From Cordilura impudica (taxonomy: Eukaryota > Arthropoda > Insecta > Diptera > Scathophagidae): a DNA stretch of 64,000 bases. Numbering within the stretch: the stretch's first letter is position 1; each line of letters starts with the position of its first letter. The position numbers were made by a program, and so were the translations under genes. Below are positions 23,478-34,451 of this stretch, piece by piece. A model generated the notes under the pieces. That model was given only the letters and a program-made list of their open reading frames with translations, was not told where the DNA came from and made no database searches. The stretch covers positions 55,377,908 to 55,441,907 of the forward strand of contig OY821521.1 in the NCBI GenBank assembly GCA_963682025.1, given 5' to 3'.

Positions 23478-24861
23478 TGTCATGTGTGAATGTGTTAATA
23501 TAATAAGAAGAAGACCGAAAGTGGGTAGTAAATTATACAACTATGAGTTGCTATAATTGGGTTTTTTTTGGTAGGGCAAAATAAAGGATATAAATAATGA
23601 AGAAGGGAGTTTTTAGTTAGGTGGGAAAAAATAAATAAAGATGGAGACTGTTTTTACTTAGGTGCGAAAAATTAAATAAAGATGGATGCAGTTTTTAGTT
23701 TAGGAGGGAAAATATGAGAAGCTGGAAGGTATAAAGGTAGGTGACTTCCGCTGAAAAGAGGATTATGTTTCGGATTTTTGGTGCGAAGGTGTACAACAAG
23801 TGGCTCCGCGAAAGGTGTAAATAAATAAAAAAAAAATTCTTTTGAAGCAATAAACGGAAAACAATTTTGGATATAGCAGCAGTAGTGAGGCTGTAAAGTG
23901 AAAAAAAAATTAAAAGAAACAACCAGTTGTTTAGTTTTTTGTGCTTGCCAAAGTAAATTTAAACTTAAAAAAAAACAAGAAGTCAAAAAAAATTATTAAA
24001 AAGTGAGAGTGCCGTAAAAACCAGCAAGTCATCTCAGCCACCACTGTTGTATCCGTCGAGGGAACTGCAGCAGTTGCACCACCAAGCCAGGGGTGCAAGG
24101 TAACGATAAGGGAAAAGGTTTTGGAACCCAGGACAGCCAGAACTGGTACGACCTGACGGACGGGACATATGCTCTGCAAAGAGAAATTTTCTTTTCAGCC
24201 GTATTGAATAAAATAAAATTGAAGCATATTTTTATACCTTTCGAAAAGAAAATCGAAGAAAGCATTTTTTGGTTGCTATTTTCCGGAGCAGTCCATTCTG
24301 TAGCATTTCGGGGTGTGCGCGTGAGATAGGAGTGAGCTCAGGCCTTCGATCGTCAGTAAAAAGGGGCATCTTGTTGTTCCCCAGGAAGTTTTACAACCAT
24401 TAAAGTGTTTTCGGTGATAAAAAAAAACTGTTTATATCAATACGTGTGTAGAGGGGAAATTTAAGTGATTTAAAATTATTAAACGTACAGAAGTACTCAC
24501 CCAGTGGACACAGTGACGGACGGACAAACCTTTATAGCTCCTGCGTTTCCTGATGCTGCGGCGATGACTTCAAACATGGAATAGAAATAAAACAGGTAAG
24601 TGGATGAAATAAAATGTAGTGGATATTAGTAGGGCCCTCGTGAACAAAAAGGAAAAGATTATAGAGATAGGAAAGGCGATGAGAGTTAATTGTGAGATGG
24701 TTAGTGTTTTTTTATATTTTGTTTTTTTTTTGTACAGTGGATTGTGGATGAGCCTGATTGGTGACCCAGCCCGCGACTGTAGCTAGTCTGGCAGCACCAT
24801 CTTTTCAAGCGATGCCAATCTTGTTATCCACAGGTGGCTAGACCACCGAAATTCATTGATA
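23478..24861 (+). repeat. Element B 3' LTR
   Basis: Same 1384-base unit as the 5' LTR, followed by the ACTT duplication and then by element A LTR sequence. Confidence 0.93.
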
Positions 24862-25480
24862 ACTTCCAGCATATCCGACCACACAACGCACCGCCCACAA
24901 CCCAACTACATCTGCTCAGCATCCATCCTTTTCAAATTTTCCAATCGCTATGGTGTTCTGTAAAAAAAAACTGCTTACACTCTCACATCATGGGCTTAGA
25001 TTCCCAGTATATTGGGCCACCGCAACAAAACACAGGTGTTGGCTAAGGACTGCCGACGACAAAACCGGTGTGCGTGGACATCATGCGTCTTCCCTACGTG
25101 GGGAACTCCCACACCCTGAAGTCTCGTAAGCCGGGCCTAAATCTGAATTTTATTACGACGTTTGTATGTTCAGGTAAGTGTTTTCACACCAATTCTATTT
25201 TATCACAGCTTGAATCAGTTTTGTTTCTAACTATTTAATCTTATTTACAGGTACATAATGACGGTTCCCGAAACGATTTACGTTGAGACATGGATATTAT
25301 TAGGGCAGTATATTCGTTTACTTGATTTAAAGGATTGTTACTTTGTGTATTTTGTCTTTTTCTTTTCAGGTACTTTTCGAAATTATATGAATGAGTTAAT
25401 TTTGGGCCCATGGGACATTAGCGTTGACTATTCGACAATGTACTAGCAAAAAAAAAATTATGAAATCAGGTAAAAACTTG

Positions 25481-25790
25481 TATATATATATATAAATAAT
25501 TTAATAACATATGTGTATAATTACGGACAATACTGTACATTAAAACAAACGAAAATTCATTGGCAAAATTTTCGTTCCTTAATTCTAATATTGCACTTGG
25601 GATAATCTTTAAATATGTTTATCAAAAAAAAAAATTTATATATATATATAAACCTTCAACAAAATAAGTGTATAATTACGGACAATACTGGACATTTAGG
25701 CACGAAAACAACATGAAATATTTTATTTTTATGTATAATTATATATGTATAACGTTTTCGTTTCTTATATCCTAATATTGCACGTATATT
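25481..25790. repeat. Imperfect tandem repeat, two units
   Basis: Both units hold an (AT)n run, then GTGTATAATTACGGACAATACTG, then an A-rich part and CTAATATTGCAC. Unit 1 is about 25481-25620 and unit 2 about 25640-25790. Confidence 0.65.
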
Positions 25791-25813
25791 TATATCACAG
25801 ATTTGTTGCTTGC

Positions 25814-26002
25814 CTATAATTTAATATCTTTCGCATGATAAATGCCTATAATTTTTTTTTTTTTTTTTTTTTTATGCAAGATCTCAATTTTATAAATGTT
25901 GTTCCCTATCGGTTGCCGGACTCTACATTTAAGGAGTTTCTTGCATGCAATTCGTTCGTCAGTGATGATCTGTTTGTTGCTTAATTCGACTGTTTTGTTC
26001 AT
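25814..26002 (-). pseudogene. Duplicated, decayed end of a gypsy pol
   Basis: The minus strand reads C-K-K-L-L-K-C-R-V-R-Q-P-I-G-N-N and ends G-I-Y-H-A-K-D-I. This parallels the last residues of the element A pol (C-K-K-F-I-K-C-R-V...G-V-F-H-A-K-D-I), which ends at 26289. A run of T replaces part of the middle. It differs enough to derive from a related element rather than a fresh duplication. Confidence 0.8.
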
Positions 26003-26288
26003 CTCGCCGTAATTCCGGACTCAGATAAATGTTATTGTACCAGGTGACTAACGACTCTCAGTTCTTAATGGCATAGTTCCCCAGAACGCTCACGGAGTCG
26101 CACCAATGGCACAATGACGGTTACAGACGTAACCTGCTTAGAAACGTTGGCCCAATTGTTGAACAACTACACCGAATTATTCATTGTAACGATACTGATT
26201 TCACTGGCAAACCCCACCTCATCGAAAGTCAAACGGTGATCTTTATGACCTCGGTACTGATAATATTTATATTTGATTTTTGCAATTT

Positions 26289-29200
26289 TCAAGCCCTTAT
26301 GTCTTTGGCATGGAATACCCCTATAGGTTTACCCTGCATATTCTCCAGTTCGTACATATTATTGCCTATCGGTTTTAGTACCCTACATTTAATAAATTTC
26401 TTGCAAAATTTTGCATTTATGTTTTTACCGAAATCGCTTAATACGGTGTTGCGTCTATAAACTTCTTGACCTGGCACAAATTTGACATTACGAGCTCGTT
26501 TGTTGTACCTTTCTGAACTTTTTTCATAGGCTTCGTGCATGTTTGCCTTAATCCTTTCCCTGATTAATTCCAGCTTTTCATTCGATTTTAATTTAACTAT
26601 CTCGTGATCCGACAAAGACATTAGTTTTCTGGCTAATTTATAATCGCTTCCACTGGAAAACATGTGGAACCCAAACAACGCGAAAAATGGAGTGACACCA
26701 GTCGCTGAGTGAACCGATGTTCTTAATGCACACTCTATTTCGGACAGGTACATGTCCCAGTCTCTGTGATCGTCTTCCAGATATGACCTAATCGTATTCA
26801 AAACAGATTGGTTAACCCTTTCTGAAGCGTTCGACTGTGGACTATAAACAGCTGTTTTAATGTGTTGAATTTTATACGCCTCAATCATATTTTGGAAATT
26901 TTTCGAAACAAATTGTGCACCATTATCGCTGTGGATTATTTCCGGTACGCCAAATTTATGGAATATTTCATGCACTAAAAATTTCACTACATTATTTGTT
27001 GTGGCTTCTCTCATTGCTTTCAAAAATGTGAATTTGGTGAAATGATCCACAACGATAAAGATATAGCAATTTCCATTCTTTGACCTCGGATATTTCCCCA
27101 GGAAATCAATATATAGCTTTTGGAATGGTCGATCAGTCACTACTTCTTGCCCTATACTCGGCATAAGTCTTTGATTTGCCGGTTTAGATTCTTTACAAAT
27201 CTGACAAGCTTTCACATATTCTTTTACTTGCTGTGTCATTCTTGGCCAATAAAAGAAACGCTTTACTCTTTCTATAGTTTTAGCTATTCCACCATGTCCG
27301 GAAGTATTTGTGTTATGAGCTTTTTCGATAATTGCTTGCGTGATGTTTGAGGGTAGCCAGAGTTTCCAGATATATTCATCTCTTTGATCTTGATCAAACA
27401 CGGTTTTTTTAAATATCAACCCATCTTCTACTTTCAAATCTGGTAGATTTTCAACATTTTCCTCTATCTTCTTTATCAGCTCCAGATATTCTTCGCTTTC
27501 GAATTCGGTAGTTTCGAAATCTAAGAAATCTTCTTTTTCTAACTCGCTGATTTCTAGATTTTGTGGCAGTCTCGACAACATATCAGCTACTATGTTTTCT
27601 GATCCTTTCCTATGGGTTATATCGAAATTATAGGCCTGTAGCTGCAACGACCACCTTGCCAATCTTCCACTCAAGTCTTTTAATGTCATCAGCCACTGAA
27701 GGCTGGCGTGATCGGTAACCACGGTAAATGGCATCATCTCTACATACTGCCTGAATTTTTTTATCGCCATAACAGCTGCTAAGCATTCTTTTTCTGTCAC
27801 ACTGTAGTTTCGTTGACAGTTGTTTAATTTTTGTGAGTAGAATGCAATTGGGTGCTCTTCATTTTTATCATTAAGCTGATATAGCACAGCTCCAATACCA
27901 TATTCTGATGCATCACATTGTATATAAAATCTTTTAGAGAAATCTGCGTGCCTCAAAACAGGAGCCGTTGTAAGCGCTCTTTTTAATTTTTCAAACGCCT
28001 CTTTCGCTTCTGCCGTCATTATGAATTTCTTGGATTTTTTTAAGGTATCAGTCAAAGATGCTGAAATTGACGCAAAATCTTTGATGAAGCGCCTATACCA
28101 TCCTGCAGTTCCCAAAAAGCTACGCACTTCCCTAGTGTTCTTTGGTAGTTTTATATCCTTTATTGCCTGCACTTTTTCTGGATCTGTTCTCAACATTCCT
28201 CCGCCAATTATGAAACCCAAATATTTTAATTCTTGGAAACAGAATTTCGACTTTTTCAAACCTATTGTAAGATTTGCATCTCGCAGACATTTGGCTACTT
28301 CTCCTAAAAGCTTCATATGTTCTTCAAACGTGCTTGAAATCACTAGCAAATCATCTAAGTATATAAAGACGATATCTTTAAGTCTTTGCGGTATAACTCT
28401 ATCCATTAGCCTACATAGACGTTGCGCCGCGTTGCATAAGCCAAATGGCATGACCCTGAATTGGTAAAGCGGTCTCCCAGCGACTGTGAATGCGGTATAA
28501 GGTTTGCTCTCGTCGTCTAATTCTATTTGCCAAAATGCGTATTTAAGATCGACGCTGCTTATAAAATACGTCTCGTCGATACGACTCAAAATGCCATCTA
28601 TATTTTGCAATGGATATGCATCCTTAACAGTTACTTTGTTGAGCTTCCTGGCATCAAGACAAAAACGATTTTTTCCTGGCTTCCTAACAATAGTAGTGCG
28701 ATTGCTCCACGGACTCTCGCTTTCCTCTATTACATTTAGTTTTAACATCAAATCAATCTCCTCATACGTTATCTGTTGCACTGCCGGTGATATTGGGTAA
28801 TATCTGTCCTTGACCGGTACAGCGCCTTCTACCAGAGTGATTTTATGTTTTTCTAGCGTCGTGTGACCTAAACCATTTTCTTCAAAATTATAAAAAGTTT
28901 TTACTACATTGTCTAATTCGTTCTGCTGTTCTTCAGTAAGTTCGTGTGGTCTTAGTCGGTAATCTGTTCTATTTTTAACAAAGTCTTGTTCTAATTTAGG
29001 CAAATCTATTTCCTCTACGCCAAGTATTTCAGGAGCCAAGCTAAAATTTCTCCAGAAGTCTATACCTAAATAAAGAACTTGTTCCAAATCAGGGCAAAGA
29101 TAAAATAGCATTTTATGCTCTTTCTCTTTGTACTTTATGGATAAATTTATTTTTCCAAGTATTCTTTGTTGTTGACCGCTGGCAGTTTTCACACAGGTCA

Positions 29201-29702
29201 CCATTGGTTGAATACTTAGATTAGAATCTTGAACAAATTCCCTACAACCTTTTCCTAAAATACTAATTGATGCTCCTGTATCTAACAGTCCGTTAAAAAT
29301 TTGTCCTTCAATTTCTACATCAGCGAAAACGCGTGGATCTCCTTGCACCTTAGTTGCTCTATGGACAGACTCAATAACGCACCGATTCATTCGACGGCGT
29401 TCTGCAAATTTTTTTCTAATTTTTACAATCCGAGCTGAGGGTTTTCCAATAGAAAGTTCTGAACCAAAAATTCTCGATCTAGCTTCCTCATAATTTTGCT
29501 GCCTTATTTCTACCGGTAAAAGATGTTTAATGTTTGCTAAATTTTTATTAGTATTTGCTAATTTTATTTTATCTCTTAACCTAACATTTTCAATTCTAAT
29601 CGACTCATCTGGTTCTCTTAATCTTTTGATGATGCGGGGTTCTCGGACCGACGCGGGCCCCCCGTTATTCCCACGCCCCGTTTTGAGTTTCCCTGCTGGC
29701 AA
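26289..29702 (-). CDS. pol: Element A pol (protease, RT, RNase H, integrase)
   Basis: An open frame of 1137 codons on the minus strand, -1 relative to gag. In order: protease L-L-D-T-G-A; reverse transcriptase I-Y-L-D-D-L; RNase H Q-C-D-A-S-E; integrase zinc motif ending C-Q-I-C; and the integrase core with I-D-F-L-G, H-S-D-N-G-A and N-A-S-E-R supplying the three acidic residues. The tail is K-P-I-G-N-N...H-A-K-D-I. Clearly homologous to the element B pol along its length but diverged. No stop or missing catalytic residue was seen, so it is potentially functional. It is made by frameshifting from gag at 29687-29693. Confidence 0.95.
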   Translation of the reverse strand: MPAGKLKTGRGNNGGPASVREPRIIKRLREPDESIRIENVRLRDKIKLANTNKNLANIKHLLPVEIRQQNYEEARSRIFGSELSIGKPSARIVKIRKKFAERRRMNRCVIESVHRATKVQGDPRVFADVEIEGQIFNGLLDTGASISILGKGCREFVQDSNLSIQPMVTCVKTASGQQQRILGKINLSIKYKEKEHKMLFYLCPDLEQVLYLGIDFWRNFSLAPEILGVEEIDLPKLEQDFVKNRTDYRLRPHELTEEQQNELDNVVKTFYNFEENGLGHTTLEKHKITLVEGAVPVKDRYYPISPAVQQITYEEIDLMLKLNVIEESESPWSNRTTIVRKPGKNRFCLDARKLNKVTVKDAYPLQNIDGILSRIDETYFISSVDLKYAFWQIELDDESKPYTAFTVAGRPLYQFRVMPFGLCNAAQRLCRLMDRVIPQRLKDIVFIYLDDLLVISSTFEEHMKLLGEVAKCLRDANLTIGLKKSKFCFQELKYLGFIIGGGMLRTDPEKVQAIKDIKLPKNTREVRSFLGTAGWYRRFIKDFASISASLTDTLKKSKKFIMTAEAKEAFEKLKRALTTAPVLRHADFSKRFYIQCDASEYGIGAVLYQLNDKNEEHPIAFYSQKLNNCQRNYSVTEKECLAAVMAIKKFRQYVEMMPFTVVTDHASLQWLMTLKDLSGRLARWSLQLQAYNFDITHRKGSENIVADMLSRLPQNLEISELEKEDFLDFETTEFESEEYLELIKKIEENVENLPDLKVEDGLIFKKTVFDQDQRDEYIWKLWLPSNITQAIIEKAHNTNTSGHGGIAKTIERVKRFFYWPRMTQQVKEYVKACQICKESKPANQRLMPSIGQEVVTDRPFQKLYIDFLGKYPRSKNGNCYIFIVVDHFTKFTFLKAMREATTNNVVKFLVHEIFHKFGVPEIIHSDNGAQFVSKNFQNMIEAYKIQHIKTAVYSPQSNASERVNQSVLNTIRSYLEDDHRDWDMYLSEIECALRTSVHSATGVTPFFALFGFHMFSSGSDYKLARKLMSLSDHEIVKLKSNEKLELIRERIKANMHEAYEKSSERYNKRARNVKFVPGQEVYRRNTVLSDFGKNINAKFCKKFIKCRVLKPIGNNMYELENMQGKPIGVFHAKDIRA

Positions 29703-31138
29703 GTTGGACAGTTGGGCGTGATTACGTTAGGCTTCCCGCAGCGATAGCAAAATAACGATCTTTCCGTAGATGGACACTCCATAAACACGTGCCCTGCCAC
29801 TTTACAGTTCCAACAGACAATAGGTTGTTTTTGTTGGTTCAGACGAAAAGCTGTCACTTCTTCACACTCCTGGCTGTATTCATCAGGCCCAGGCTGATTT
29901 TCGTACTGATCACCATATATTTCGTTAATCTGTCTACTTGGTCTTATTTGTTGTTGCGTTTGCCTCATATCTTTCCTTGGGAAATTCCGCTCAGCTTCGT
30001 TGCATTCAACTCTTAGCTGCTCAACAGATGAAACATTTATGGGATAGACAATCCTTCCCACGCTCTCCTTGACATTACGTTTCAGTATTTTGATTATGTC
30101 ATACTCCGGAATGGATTGTACCAGTTTGGCACGTAAGCGACACATGACGTGAAAGAACTGATCTATCGTTTCGTTAGGCTGTTGTTTCCTTTCCACTAGA
30201 TCTCTCATTATTTCAAAATTTGACCGAGAGGTTTGGTATTGGCTCAATAAAGCTTGTTTAAGTCCAGGCCATTTAACGTAGTAATGGGTCTGAATAAATA
30301 GCCAGTACCAATCCTTTGCCGGACCCGAAACTAAAAGGTGAAAATCGCTCAAAATTTCGTCAAACGGAATTTCATATTGAGCTTGTAAACGCTCGATTCG
30401 AAAAATAAAATCTTCTACACTCATTCGCATCGTATTGCCGTCAAAATTTAGACCCCACTTGTCGATACGAATCCAAACCTGATTACTACGATGTCCCCCG
30501 TCAGTGCTTATTGGTACCGTTCTATGAATGGGCATGCTTGGGGTGCCAATTCTAAAACTGGGTTGAAATTGATTTTCAATTGTAAAACCTATTGGTTGAT
30601 TTGAAGTCGAGGTATTTTCCCTAACTGGCATTTCGTTAGCCCTAACATCTTGTGGCGTCTGGATACCACTTTGATCGCTACCGGGTACACTCGAAACTAA
30701 CACATTTTCCCTTTGTGCAGCATGAGAAACATTATTTGCAGTCGGTTGGTTCGTCAACGTAATCCTTGTCAGATCACTGACAGCCTTAGCCAAATCACTG
30801 ATAGTTTTTCTAATTTCACCCATTTCACCTTGTACCATGTTCCTCATTCGTTGTTCTAATGACTCTTCAACCGTAACCGGAGTTGCATTTTCTTCCGAAC
30901 CTGCACGGGATCTCGGGTCCAAAGGTGGATTATTAGATCTTCCCGCATTACCTGATACAATGGTCCCTGACAGATCTATAAACTGTCCTAAATCTGCGTT
31001 ATTGTTGGGGTTATTCATATCTGAAATGGCTGGTTTGGATCTAGCTTGCTTGGGTTGTGTGTGTTGGACATACCTATTAGCATCAAATACAACCTTACGC
31101 ATTCTTACGTTTGATTGGGCTCTTGTTTCTATATTCAT
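29618..31138 (-). CDS. gag: Element A gag
   Basis: 506 residues, uninterrupted, starting at the first ATG of the frame (M-N-I-E-T-R-A). A polar N-terminal half is followed by the gag core (W-G-L-N-F-D-G-N, then S-G-P-A-K-D-W-Y-W) and a C-terminal CCHC knuckle, C-W-N-C-K-V-A-G-H-V-F-M-E-C, with a second Cys cluster, C-Y-R-C...C-P-T-C. Same layout as the element B gag. The last 28 codons overlap pol. Confidence 0.93.
   Translation of the reverse strand: MNIETRAQSNVRMRKVVFDANRYVQHTQPKQARSKPAISDMNNPNNNADLGQFIDLSGTIVSGNAGRSNNPPLDPRSRAGSEENATPVTVEESLEQRMRNMVQGEMGEIRKTISDLAKAVSDLTRITLTNQPTANNVSHAAQRENVLVSSVPGSDQSGIQTPQDVRANEMPVRENTSTSNQPIGFTIENQFQPSFRIGTPSMPIHRTVPISTDGGHRSNQVWIRIDKWGLNFDGNTMRMSVEDFIFRIERLQAQYEIPFDEILSDFHLLVSGPAKDWYWLFIQTHYYVKWPGLKQALLSQYQTSRSNFEIMRDLVERKQQPNETIDQFFHVMCRLRAKLVQSIPEYDIIKILKRNVKESVGRIVYPINVSSVEQLRVECNEAERNFPRKDMRQTQQQIRPSRQINEIYGDQYENQPGPDEYSQECEEVTAFRLNQQKQPIVCWNCKVAGHVFMECPSTERSLFCYRCGKPNVITPNCPTCQQGNSKRGVGITGGPRRSENPASSKD
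29687..29693 (-). promoter_or_regulatory. -1 ribosomal frameshift site GGGAAAC (element A)
   Basis: On the minus strand the gag frame reads caG GGA AAC; slippage gives GGG AAA CTC, entering pol as G-K-L-K. Same heptamer and codon phase as element B. Confidence 0.8.
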
Positions 31139-32148
31139 GCCCTTTTATTGACCAGAAAAACTTTTCCGATCTTTGATCATTAAATTTTAACCAAACCAAC
31201 AAAAATATCGGTAACCAAAAAAAAAAATCACGGAGAATATGTAATATATATGTACGTATCTACTAAGAAAAATGTTTCATATAGTAATAATAAAATAAAA
31301 ATAAAAACATAAAAAATAATAAAAATAATAAAAAAAATAAAAATAAATAAAAAAAATAAAAATAATAAAAATAAAAAAAATTTGTGATAATGTAATATAC
31401 ACAAATAAATAAATAAAAAAAAATTTTTCACATATGCATAAATAAACTTTTCTAAACTCTCAATATTTATCTATACTTATATATTTATTTAAACTAATGC
31501 TTTTCTATATTTCCTTATTTCAGGGGTGGTTAATAAAAGTTGTGGTGGCGTTTGCGGTTATAATTTCGTGGACTCTCCTAAGAGCATCTCTAGATGTGTT
31601 AATCAAACAATCATAATGAAATATATATGTATACGTAAAACTTTTCTTTTAATCTTATTCATGCTTTGGTATCCTTTTTCTAGGAAAACCCCAAAGGCCA
31701 GTTTTTCCACCTTCCGATACTCGGGACCTCTAAACTATTGTTTGAGCGGCTATCGAACGGTTTGCAGACTGCTCCATGAATAAAATCTTAAGCTGAAACT
31801 ACAGTACAACACAAAATAAGGAGGTAAGTGTGTACCAATAGGGTCGTGATAATCTCGATCACCTACGAACATCACTGCACTTCCTAAGAACTGGACACCT
31901 TTACTTTAAATGTTTTACGAATTACACAGAAAAACCTTTACTTGTACACTGACTTCCCGGGAATTACCTAGAACGGCTACAAGGTTGGTAACCTTATGTA
32001 ATGGAAAACACTTAAAAGCAAAAACGATGGGCTATTGTACTAACTCTATTCGTTTATTATCTTGTGCATCGCTGTTTTACACAAAAAAAACTTAAAAATT
32101 TTTTTGAAGCGTCTTTGACGCTGAAAGTCTTCCGATTGGGCGCCATAT
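31139..32148 (-). promoter_or_regulatory. Element A leader with primer-binding site
   Basis: The primer site TGGCGCCCAATCGG is read on the minus strand from 32145, three bases inside the 5' LTR. The remaining kilobase has no frame worth calling and an A-rich stretch at 31280-31430. Confidence 0.7.
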
Positions 32149-34447
32149 TGTTACGAGACCTGTTTGGCACTAGCGTGATTGGACCGACTAGCTCTCTGCG
32201 GTTTTATCAGGGTGTGCATCCATCCCTCAACACTAGTCCTAGGCTCGCACCAATAAAAATTAACTAACAAAAAAAAAACTATCACATTTACCACACATCT
32301 GGAGTGGGAGGAAGATGTTGGCCTCCAGTCGCCCTGCCCAACCATGGTCACATTTCATCCGAACTATAAATTCCGTGACCCCAAAAACCCGCTTGCTTTC
32401 ACCACTTACCTTTTTATTAACCTACCCCTATTTAACTAATTTAACCAATCATATTTTGTTTTACAAATTCAATACATAATTTTTATTAATATATTCCTAT
32501 ATCTAACCATACCACAAAAAAAAATAAACTGCTAAATTACAAATTTTTACATCTATTTTTAACTTAAAATTTACAACTTAAAAACAAATAAACGTTATAA
32601 TTGATTATATTAAACTTTAATAAAATTTACGCTGCGGCCCTTTATGCCAAAAACTCAAAAACAAAAAAAAAATAATTTACTTTTCACTTAATAAAGTTAA
32701 TTTAACCAAGAAAAATTATATTAACAAAACAAAATAATTATGTTCACAAAAAAAAAAAGTTTGAAAATATATAGATATGTATATGCATGTAATTGTGTAC
32801 AAAAAAAAAACTATACCAAATATTCTCGAAAATACGACATCTTTATATTTGAGGCCATCTTTATAACAACAAAAAAAAATTATCTGTTTGCCGCGTTTTT
32901 ATCCGTAGACGCCTACACAAGATGGATGACCATTCACAAGGCTTTAGCTATACATTTTGGTTCCTAATTTTGTCCTAAATTTCCACTTGGCCTGAAGGAG
33001 CTCCCTAAAACCTGTGCTGGACCACACCAAAATAAAAAAATATATTCTAACTTTCACTTGCGAATAATATCGATTCTTGTGTGTTTCTTTTTTTTTTTTT
33101 TTTACAAGGCCTTATTAATTTTGGCACACAAATACATTTTCACACCAAAAAAAAAAAAAACACAAAAATAAACTTAACCCTAATGCTACTTATTTTTACT
33201 TATAAATACATATATATATACATAACACTACACTAAATATACATATCAAATTTTTCTGTTTTCAGATATTTGCTCTTGACTTTTTCCAAATTGCACGGAC
33301 CGTTATTTCCGCATGATGCTGATGGACTTCGGACTTAACTTTACATAAAATATTTAGAGGTTACCTGGATTTACACGGAGATTTTATGTGGACTGGTTCC
33401 TTTTGGACTTAACTTGGTCTTCTCTAATTAAACGAACCTCGTCGTGAACTACTCCCAAAAATCTTCTGGTCTCCACTAATATATATGTCGCAGGACCTGC
33501 CACCGACAAAGGCCAGACCCAAGTCTTCTTTCCCTTTTTTAGTATTTTATAGGAAATAACTCTATTTGCCACTGATTTCACAACAATATGTCCTCCAGGA
33601 TAACCTCTATAACCACCGTAATTTTATATGTTTTATCCTTGTTGTTCGGTTCGCCCAGTTTAAAATTTTTTCTAACCTTTTTAGTTTTCTTTTTGTTTGT
33701 TTCCCACTTTTTCACTTGATCACAAAGTTTTTCACTGTCTCAAAGTTAATTATCTTTTCAGATTTTTTAAGCAAAATTTTTCTTTTTCCGCCAACACTTC
33801 CGAACTCAATGGTTTGTTAACTAGCAATGCCTCCTTATTAAATTTTTGTCGTAAGCTTGGGTAAAATTCTTTCCAAAACAGCCATATTAATATCTTATTC
33901 CAAAACAAAATTACCTAATTTAACTATCCCTTTCATTAAAATTCCTATCTTTCTATCTCTTTTTTAAACTACCGTAAAATATCCTGAATCTATCTATTTT
34001 TATCCCTTCCTAGCTTCAAACCCTTTATTTTCTCATTTCGACATTCCAAATTTAACGTTCCAAATTAACTTCATTCATAAAAACGTTTTTATCTATACGC
34101 TGCACGATACACTAACAAAACGTACATCTTTACAGTGTATATAAAAAAACACCTCTATACATACGTTTTTTTACAACCATGTTTCATCTATCAACCTCAA
34201 TTATTTTCTACACATGGTTACAGAAGAAGCGTAAGTATGAACATTTTTATATATTTAATTTTTTTAAACATTTTTTTCCATACTTCCAGCATATCCGACC
34301 ACACAACGCACCGCCCACAACCCAACTACATCTGCTCAGCATCCATCCTTTTCAAATTTTCCAATCGCTATGGTGTTCTGTAAAAAAAAACTGCTTACAC
34401 TCTCACATCATGGGCTTAGATTCCCAGTATATTGGGCCACCGCAACA
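32149..34447 (-). repeat. Element A LTR, right copy (5' LTR in element sense), uninterrupted
   Basis: 2299 bases. It carries the empty sites for the DNA transposon (near 34229-34236) and for element B (near 34285). It differs from the left copy by two A residues in a poly-A run near 33148-33161 as far as read. Confidence 0.93.
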
Positions 34448-34451
34448 AATT

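Larger units (their letters stand above)
11027..24861 (+). mobile_element. Ty3/gypsy LTR retrotransposon B (plus strand, carries host gene fragments)
   Basis: Inserted into the left LTR of element A with a 4-bp duplication ACTT (11023-11026 and 24862-24865); the other A LTR has the uninterrupted site near 34285. LTRs are 11027-12410 and 23478-24861, both exactly 1384 bases, and every small frame inside them is identical between copies. A primer site follows the 5' LTR. Intact gag (13658-15211) and pol (15133-18513) overlap in the -1 frame. The 5-kb stretch from pol to the 3' LTR is non-retroviral and holds a Tim8 copy, a C2H2 gene piece and a MITE. Size is 13.8 kb. It is related to element A but not a copy of it. 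Confidence 0.93.
5634..25027 (-). repeat. Element A LTR, left copy, interrupted by two insertions
   Basis: LTR sequence is present at 5634-7718, 10977-11026 and 24866-25027, with one copy of each target duplication belonging to the LTR. The pieces join into the same sequence as the uninterrupted copy at 32149-34447. In the element's own sense this is the 3' LTR. No coding frame inside it is credible; the small frames recur identically in the other LTR. Confidence 0.92.
25028..26288 (-). other. Element A region between pol and its 3' LTR
   Basis: No intact gene. It contains a decayed duplicate of the pol end (25814-26002) and two copies of a roughly 150-base AT-rich unit. Confidence 0.6.
5634..34447 (-). 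mobile_element. Ty3/gypsy LTR retrotransposon A (minus strand, carries nested insertions)
   Basis: The element is bounded by long LTRs, 5634-25027 (interrupted) and 32149-34447. Both begin TGTTACGAG and end CGCAACA on the plus strand, so they are TG...CA in either sense. The 4-bp target duplication AATT is at 5630-5633 and 34448-34451. Gag and pol are on the minus strand and intact. Removing the insertions gives LTRs of 2297 and 2299 bases (a poly-A length difference) and a total of about 11.7 kb. Long LTRs, the two-part Cys-rich gag tail and the lack of a third large ORF recall the Osvaldo/Ulysses lineage. The lineage is an inference; the Ty3/gypsy class is secure. Near-identical LTRs mean recent insertion. 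Confidence 0.93.
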
